Below are positions 59,478 through 64,000 of a DNA stretch of 64,000 nt, piece by piece. The translations under genes were made by a program, and so were the position numbers. The first letter of the stretch is position 1. Each line of letters opens with the position of its first letter. The notes beneath the pieces are model-generated. The model was given only the letters and a program-made list of their open reading frames with translations. It searched no databases and was not told where the DNA came from. The stretch covers positions 620,001 through 684,000 of the forward strand of contig NZ_BCUT01000001.1 in NCBI RefSeq assembly GCF_001591365.1. Reading direction: 5' to 3'. The DNA is from Variovorax paradoxus NBRC 15149 (GTDB lineage Bacteria > Pseudomonadota > Gammaproteobacteria > Burkholderiales > Burkholderiaceae_C).

Positions 59478-61697
59478 TCAGGCCGAGGCCGGCTCGACGA
59501 GGCGGATGCCCACGTCTCCCTCGCGCTCGAGCTGCGCCACCAGGCCCACCTCCCAGTCCAGGTACTGCTTGAAGCCGGCGTCGCGCCTGGCAAGGTCGGC
59601 GTGTGCGTAGGGGCTGTACCCATGGTCGTCGTCGCCCGTCAGCACACCCTCGGGCCCGCTGCCCGTGGGCAGGCGCGCGGCGGCCCAGGCCTGTGTGCCG
59701 CCCGCCAGCGCGTGGACCTCGCGGCCGATGCGCGCGCTCAGCTCCGCCGCAACGATGCGCGCGAGGACGCCGTCCGACGAGGTGAGCACGATGCGCTGCG
59801 ATGCGGGCAGGTCGGCGATGAACTCCTGCAGCCGGTCGGGCACCGAGAAGCGTGCGCCCGCGACATGCCGGCGCTCGTAGGCCGAGCGGCGCTCCACGTC
59901 GAAGACCACCGCCGTGCCGACCTCGAGGGCAGCAGCAGCTTCGCGCGGCGCGATCTCCGGTGCGCCCGCGCGCAGCTGCAGCACGCGCACGGCTTCGGGG
60001 CCGAGCACCAGCACCGGCAAGGCTGGCGGTGAAAGCACGAACACTTCGTGCCCGCCCAGTTGCGCGAGCCATGCACCGGTGGTCAGCGCGCGCACGCCGT
60101 CCCAGTCGGCCAGCACGATGCGTGCGCGGCGGGTGCCCACGTATTCGTCGGTGGCCTGCACCAGCTGGCCGCCGGGCGCCCAGCGCCAGCCTTCGAGATG
60201 GCCGGCCTCGTATTCCTGGCGCATGCGCACGTCGAAGCGGTAGAGCGAGCGCTCGCCGGCCTCGGCTTCGAAGCGCGCCAAGGTGGCTGTGTCGATGCGG
60301 CGCACGCCTGCGCGCGCCGCCACGCTCTCGGCTCGGGCGCGGGCTTGCTGCCGCGCGTGCGCGTCCGGCTCGGGCAGCGGCGCCGCGCGGCCGTGGCTGA
60401 GCTTGCGGCCCGCCAGCAGCCAGGCCATGGTGCCGTCCTTGAGCGAGACCACCGGGTTGGGAATGCCCGCGTCGATGAGCGTCTGCGCACCCACGATGCT
60501 GCGCGTGCGGCCGGCGCAGTTGACCACCACCAGCGTCTCGGGCCGGGGCGCGAGCGCCTGGATGCGGTAGACCAGCTCGGCGCCCGGCAGGCTGTGGGCG
60601 AACGGCAGGCTGAAGTCGGCAAACTCCTCGGGCGTGCGGCTGTCGACCACCACGATGTCGTCGCCGCGCTCCACGCGCTCGTGCAGTTCGTCGACCGAGA
60701 TCCACGGCGTGTGCTTCCGGTGCTCAATGACTTCGCCGAAGGCCTTGCTCGGCACGTTGCTGCCGCTGAAGAGCTCGTAGCCCGCGGCGGCCCAGCCTTG
60801 CGTGCCGCCGGCCAGCACCGACACGTTGCGCCAGCCCAGGCGCACGAGCTTGGCGGCCGCCTGGTGCGCGAGCGATTCGTCGGCATCGGCCAGCACGATG
60901 CGGGTGCTGCGGCGCGGCACGAGGCGGTCGACCAGCACTTCCAGCCGCCACAGCGGCGCCGAGGCCGCAAGCAGGATGTGGCTGCGCACGAAGACGCCGG
61001 CTTCGCGCACGTCGAGCAGCGCGATCTCCTCGCCATCGGCCAGCGCGGCCTTCAGTGCCTGCGGCGTGATCGCCGGATGGCGGATGTTCTTCGGCGCCGC
61101 GAATTGGCGATAGCTGCCGCCCGCCGCGCCTTCGAACACCACGCGCTTGTCGAGCAGCTCGAGCGCGCGGCCGTAGAAGTGCAGGTGGCGGCCGTCCTGG
61201 CCGCCGACCAGCTCGATGGTGTGCACATCGTCGGGCAGCAGCACGACGGCGCGTCCGGCAGCGACGTCGACGGTGCGCTGGTGTACCAGCGCATCGCGCG
61301 CGGGGTCGCCCGTCTTCTCGCGGCGGTAGAGCTCGTTGCGTTCGTTGCCCTCCACGCCGGCGATCACCGCCCAGGTCGTGTGGTCGTGCGGCGGCTGGGC
61401 CTTGCCTGCCAGCCCGGCCGACAGGTACAGCGCGAAGCCGCCGTCGGCGTCCTCGGCCAGCCGGTAGACTTGCGCGGGGTGCTCGGCATCGACCGGGAAG
61501 TGAGCGGCCGGAAACAGTGCGCGGCGCTGCCCCAGCCGGACCAGCGCATCGGCCACCGGCTGCAGCGTGTCGTGGGAGGCGGCTGCGCCGGGAAGCAGCA
61601 GGCTTCGGACCTGCGCGAGGAAGGCTTCGACGGCGCGCACGCGTTCACTGGCAACATCGTTTCCCGCGGTTTCGACGGACAGTTCGCTCAGGCTCAT
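59478..61697 (-). CDS. Cysteine-dioxygenase-like cupin fused to four rhodanese-like domains
   Basis: 739 residues. Residues 1-200 are a CDO-type cupin with H104 and H106 in PPHDHTTWAVIAGVEGNERN and H159 in LPDDVHTIELV. Four rhodanese-like domains follow at about 210-312, 333-434, 467-557 and 581-680. Only the second has the active-site loop with a cysteine (VNCAGRTRS, C394); the equivalent loops of the others read LADADESL, LADWDGVR and LTSSDGVL. C394 appears to be the only cysteine in the protein. It could oxidise a thiol or persulfide and pass sulfane sulfur, similar in idea to persulfide dioxygenase-rhodanese fusions. Divergent from the gene at 61842. Confidence 0.9.
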   Translation of the reverse strand: MSLSELSVETAGNDVASERVRAVEAFLAQVRSLLLPGAAASHDTLQPVADALVRLGQRRALFPAAHFPVDAEHPAQVYRLAEDADGGFALYLSAGLAGKAQPPHDHTTWAVIAGVEGNERNELYRREKTGDPARDALVHQRTVDVAAGRAVVLLPDDVHTIELVGGQDGRHLHFYGRALELLDKRVVFEGAAGGSYRQFAAPKNIRHPAITPQALKAALADGEEIALLDVREAGVFVRSHILLAASAPLWRLEVLVDRLVPRRSTRIVLADADESLAHQAAAKLVRLGWRNVSVLAGGTQGWAAAGYELFSGSNVPSKAFGEVIEHRKHTPWISVDELHERVERGDDIVVVDSRTPEEFADFSLPFAHSLPGAELVYRIQALAPRPETLVVVNCAGRTRSIVGAQTLIDAGIPNPVVSLKDGTMAWLLAGRKLSHGRAAPLPEPDAHARQQARARAESVAARAGVRRIDTATLARFEAEAGERSLYRFDVRMRQEYEAGHLEGWRWAPGGQLVQATDEYVGTRRARIVLADWDGVRALTTGAWLAQLGGHEVFVLSPPALPVLVLGPEAVRVLQLRAGAPEIAPREAAAALEVGTAVVFDVERRSAYERRHVAGARFSVPDRLQEFIADLPASQRIVLTSSDGVLARIVAAELSARIGREVHALAGGTQAWAAARLPTGSGPEGVLTGDDDHGYSPYAHADLARRDAGFKQYLDWEVGLVAQLEREGDVGIRLVEPASA

Positions 61698-61762
61698 GGG
61701 GGGCTTTCAGGCAAGAGAAGACAACAGGGCTGCGGACAGCCTACGCAGCAGGCCGCGCGCTC

Positions 61763-61806
61763 CCAACGAAGTTTTTCTTCTACGCATATCCGGTTTGCTT
61801 CGTTGG
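61763..61806. promoter_or_regulatory. 9+9 inverted repeat CCAACGAAG...CTTCGTTGG in a divergent promoter
   Basis: CCAACGAAG (61763-61771) and CTTCGTTGG (61798-61806) are perfect inverted copies 26 bases apart between the cupin-rhodanese gene (minus) and the Bug-type binding protein (plus). The right copy is part of CGGTTTGCTTCGTTGG, nearly identical to a box upstream of the gene at 40873. Confidence 0.55.
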
Positions 61807-61841
61807 CCGGAACCGGGCGCGCCTCTAGATTGCGCCGCCTG

Positions 61842-62846
61842 ATGCAAACATTCCTCCTACCCCACGTCCCACGCCGCGCCATGCTGCTGAGCGCGCTGGC
61901 ACTTGCAGCCCTTCACCCATTCACCGCCGCCGCTGCCGACGAAGCGGCCGGATTCCCATCGAAGCCGGTGCACATCGTGGTGCCCGTGGCCGCAGGCGGC
62001 AGCGCCGACAAGCTCACGCGCCTCATCGCCGAACGCCTGACCGAACGCTGGGGCCAGAACGTGGTGGTCGAGAACGTCGCGGGCGCCAGCGGCACCATCG
62101 GCGCCGCGCGCGTGGCCAAGGCCACGGCCGACGGCCACACGCTGCTGCAGCAGGGCGAGGGCCTGACGCTCAACGCCATTCTTTTCGAGCGCCTGCCCTA
62201 CGACGGGCAGAAGGCCTTCACGCCGGTGATCAAGGCGGTGGTCAATCCGCAGATCCTCGTGGTCAACCCGAAGACCGGCATCAACGACTTCCGCGGCTAC
62301 CTGGCCCGCGCCAAGGCGCAGCCGCAGTCGATCAGCCTCGGCCTGCCGGGCAACGGCGGCATCGCCCACGTGGCACACGAGATGATTGCGCAGGACACCG
62401 GGGCACAGGTGAACTACATCCCCTATTCGGGCGGCGGACCGGCCACCCTCGACGTGCTCGCCGGCCATGTGGACGCCACGCTGATCACGCTGGCGGCGGT
62501 GACCGACCATGTGCGCGCCGGCAAGCTGCGTGCACTGGCCGTGACCACCGGCTATCGGTCGAGCGCCCTGCCGGACGTGCCGACCATGGCCGAGGCCGGC
62601 CTGCCCGGCTTTGCCGTGGAGAGCTGGCAGGGCTACTTCGCGCCGGCCGGCACGCCCGCCGCGGTGGTGGCAAAGATCAACCGCGACATCCAGGCCGTGA
62701 TCTCCGCGCCCGAAACCCAGGCGAAGCTGGAGGACATGGGCTTCAAGGTCGCAGGCGGCACACCTTCCGACATGGTGCGCACGCTGTCCGCCGAACGATT
62801 GCGCTACGCGAAGACCATCCAGACGGCCGGCATCACGCTGCGCTGA
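61842..62846 (+). CDS. Bug-family (tripartite tricarboxylate transporter) solute-binding protein
   Basis: 334 residues. A signal peptide ends near FTAAAA. FPSKPVHIVVPVAAGGSADK, VVVENVAGASGTIGAARVAK, GHVDATLITLAAVTDHVRAG and SALPDVPTMAEAGLPGFAVE are Bug family hallmarks. Betaproteobacteria carry large numbers of these orphan receptors. No TctA/TctB membrane genes are adjacent. Promoter sharing with the cupin-rhodanese gene suggests a sulfur-containing carboxylate as ligand, but this is only inferred. Confidence 0.92.
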   Translation: MQTFLLPHVPRRAMLLSALALAALHPFTAAAADEAAGFPSKPVHIVVPVAAGGSADKLTRLIAERLTERWGQNVVVENVAGASGTIGAARVAKATADGHTLLQQGEGLTLNAILFERLPYDGQKAFTPVIKAVVNPQILVVNPKTGINDFRGYLARAKAQPQSISLGLPGNGGIAHVAHEMIAQDTGAQVNYIPYSGGGPATLDVLAGHVDATLITLAAVTDHVRAGKLRALAVTTGYRSSALPDVPTMAEAGLPGFAVESWQGYFAPAGTPAAVVAKINRDIQAVISAPETQAKLEDMGFKVAGGTPSDMVRTLSAERLRYAKTIQTAGITLR

Positions 62847-62988
62847 CAACACCGGCGTTGGCCTTGGCAACCTGCCTGCCTGCTTGCGGTCAGGCGGACA
62901 GGAGGCTTTGTCCCCCCACCTGGCGCCGGCAGTCACCGGATTTCGATGCATGGCCCCGGACTCGATTCGCCAGTTTCCCCAATGAAAA

Positions 62989-63028
62989 AGGGCGTCCGGC
63001 GATGAAATCGGACGCCCTGGGACTTTTT
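62989..63028. terminator. Strong, possibly bidirectional intrinsic terminator
   Basis: AGGGCGTCCG (62989-62998) pairs perfectly with CGGACGCCCT (63009-63018); AAAAA lies directly before the stem and TTTTT shortly after it (63024-63028). It sits between converging genes ending at 62846 (plus) and 63152 (minus). The rest of the 305-base gap shows no coding signal. Confidence 0.8.
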
Positions 63029-63151
63029 GTCGGTGTGAAATCGTCAGCGCAGGCGCAGCAGCGTATGTAGTCGGCAACCGCCTGCCCATGCCCAAGTACC
63101 GTCTGTGACCTGAGACCAGTAAGAAGTTGGGGCGCGGTCAAATCCAAACAG

Positions 63152-63427
63152 TCACTTGGGTTGCCGAGCCTTTTTTGGGGGCGCGTCCATACCCCTAAAG
63201 AACTCGGACGGTTGCAGGGAGAGGGCCTCCACGATCTTGAGGATGTTGACGAGGGCCAGATTGTGCTCGCCGCGCTCAATCCCACCCATGTAGCTCCTAT
63301 CGATTCCACAGGCATCGCCGAATGCCTCTTGTGAATATCCACGCTCCTTGCGCAGTCTCCGGACGTTCTCTCCGAAGCGAACAAGCTCTGGCACCTTCGT
63401 CTTGCTGGAGCCGCTTTCTTTAACCAT
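63152..63427 (-). CDS. Small XRE-family regulator
   Basis: 91 residues from ATG 63427 (an upstream GTG would add 12). VRFGENVRRLRKERGYSQEA, then FGDACGIDRSYMGGIERGEH and NLALVNILKIVEALSLQPSE, forms a complete helix-turn-helix of the type found in restriction-modification controllers and prophage repressors. The C-terminal end is basic (PPKKARQPK). Transcribed divergently from a second XRE gene 71 bases away. An ACCAT-N6-ATGGT inverted repeat (63423-63438) overlaps its start and could be an autoregulatory site. Confidence 0.85.
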   Translation of the reverse strand: MVKESGSSKTKVPELVRFGENVRRLRKERGYSQEAFGDACGIDRSYMGGIERGEHNLALVNILKIVEALSLQPSEFFRGMDAPPKKARQPK

Positions 63428-63478
63428 GTTGCAATGGTCAAACTCGCCCGCATAAAACACCACGGGATATAAAATGCC

Positions 63479-63492
63479 GGTATATAGTTACC
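63479..63492. promoter_or_regulatory. Inverted repeat GGTA-N6-TACC in the XRE divergent region
   Basis: GGTATATAGTTACC has 4-bp arms around an AT-rich centre and overlaps TATATA-type -10 candidates for the minus-strand regulator. Short, so weak evidence. Confidence 0.3.
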
Positions 63493-63498
63493 ATCCAA

Positions 63499-64000
63499 AT
63501 GTCCCGTCCGTCTGTCGCTTCGCCATTCCCCACCCCACGGCCCATTCGGCTGCCGGCATCGGTCCTGCGCCCTCGGATTCCCGCATCGGTGGTGACCTTG
63601 CGCAGCGACCCTGCCCACCGCATCGGTCATCAGGTCCGCGCCTTGCGGATTGCTGCTGGCGCCTCTGGCGGAGAGCTGGCCGCCAGCTCGGGCGTCTCCC
63701 GCTCCATGCTCTCCCGCATCGAGCGCGGGCTTGTCTCTCCCTCTGTCGAAACCCTGGACCGGATCGCCAACGGCCTGGGCGTGCCCGTCTCCCGCTTCTT
63801 CAGCGACCAGACCAGCCGTACCGACTTCTCATTCGTTCCGGCTGGGAAGGGCATCCGGGTCGACCGCGTAGGCGCCGTCGCGGGCTATCGCTACGAACTG
63901 CTGGGCCATCAACTGTCGGGCAACCTATTCGTTGAGCCGTACCTGGTCACCTTGCTGCCGGAAGCGGAGCCCTACGTCACCTTTCAGCATCCGGGCATCA
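63499..64000 (+). CDS. XRE-type regulator with C-terminal cupin, partial at the window end
   Basis: The frame is open from ATG 63499 to base 64000 (167 codons) without a stop. After a basic, proline-rich 35-residue start, HQVRALRIAAGASGGELAAS, then SGVSRSMLSRIERGLVSPSV and TLDRIANGLGVPVSRFFSDQ, is a helix-turn-helix; from about residue 115 (GYRYELLGHQLSGNLFVEPY, then FQHPG) a cupin sensor domain begins. Regulators of this layout (PuuR-like) often respond to amines or small acids. The ATG has no clear ribosome site, so a later start is possible. Function unknown. Confidence 0.82.
   Translation, partial: MSRPSVASPFPTPRPIRLPASVLRPRIPASVVTLRSDPAHRIGHQVRALRIAAGASGGELAASSGVSRSMLSRIERGLVSPSVETLDRIANGLGVPVSRFFSDQTSRTDFSFVPAGKGIRVDRVGAVAGYRYELLGHQLSGNLFVEPYLVTLLPEAEPYVTFQHPGI

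Noticed and set aside
60048..61841. Upstream extension of the Bug-type binding protein frame to 932 residues
   Set aside because: It is antisense to the cupin-rhodanese gene; the signal peptide after ATG 61842 shows the true start.
61517..61842. Plus-strand frames of 91-103 codons across the cupin-rhodanese start
   Set aside because: They overlap the N-terminus of the minus-strand gene and the divergent promoter; no family resemblance and no start signal.
1..64000. rRNA, tRNA, insertion sequences, integrases, phage genes and CRISPR arrays
   Set aside because: I looked for cloverleaf-like and rRNA-like stretches, transposase frames with terminal inverted repeats, and regularly spaced repeats, and saw none. 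Island borders therefore cannot be tied to a mobile element within this window.

Overview
This 64 kb window is high-GC chromosomal DNA of a betaproteobacterium. Gene content (abundant sulfonate-type ABC systems, SfnB and MsuE homologues, a Bug-type solute-binding protein, an archaic chaperone-usher pilus, an encapsulin with cysteine desulfurase) points to Comamonadaceae, most probably Variovorax. That assignment is inferred from protein character; no rRNA or tRNA gene is visible.

Region 1 (1-15968, all minus strand, read right to left) is a Wzx/Wzy-type surface polysaccharide cluster. It starts with the outer-membrane exporter Wza, then a UDP-HexNAc dehydrogenase and 4-epimerase pair (route to UDP-GalNAcA), flippase Wzx, a glycosyltransferase, polymerase Wzy, two more glycosyltransferases, the three enzymes for UDP-N-acetyl-L-fucosamine, a protein that fuses a GT4 glycosyltransferase to a PglC/WcaJ-like initiating phosphosugar transferase, a PglD/NeuD-like acetyltransferase and the start of a DegT aminotransferase. 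The central part (about 6.1-12.4 kb) is visibly AT-richer than the flanks.

Region 2 (15969-17080) is a 1.1 kb intergenic region with a CRP/FNR-type palindrome, a possible 32-residue membrane peptide, several palindromes, a terminator-like hairpin and a good sigma70 promoter. Region 3 (17081-22335) is a four-gene archaic (Csu-type) chaperone-usher pilus operon followed by an unknown exported protein. Region 4 (22536-27090) has an AbiE toxin-antitoxin pair whose toxin has lost its catalytic part, an isochorismatase-like hydrolase divergent from a LysR regulator, and an orphan soluble PAS histidine kinase.

Region 5 (27255-62846) is a very large organosulfur island: three sulfonate/nitrate/taurine-type transport modules, a cystine-type polar amino-acid transporter, flavin-dependent monooxygenases of the DszA/NtaA class, SfnB/DszC-type acyl-CoA-dehydrogenase-like enzymes, an MsuE-like FMN reductase, an AprA-like flavoprotein with a two-cluster ferredoxin, cysteine dioxygenases, a cystathionine-lyase-type enzyme and rhodaneses. 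At its centre (44459-52130, minus) lies the most striking system: a Family 2A encapsulin shell gene next to its cysteine desulfurase cargo, preceded by an XRE regulator, a serine acetyltransferase and a rhodanese. The cargo's disordered N-terminal loading region contains a translated 115-bp palindromic repeat; the sister copy is intergenic at 29896-30010. A 739-residue protein near the right end joins a cysteine-dioxygenase-like cupin to four rhodanese-like domains, only one of which has a catalytic cysteine. Two promoters of the island share CGCATATCGAT-N11-TTCGTTG, and two others carry a related TTTKCTTCGTTG box, suggesting a shared sulfur regulator.

Region 6 (62847-64000) has a terminator and two divergent XRE regulators, the last running off the window. 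A VapBC module (57564-58307) sits inside the sulfur island. Working model: organosulfur compounds are imported, cleaved by two-component flavin monooxygenases, and the released sulfur is turned into cysteine; the encapsulated desulfurase and the rhodaneses would then store or channel sulfane sulfur, while the dioxygenases remove excess thiol.
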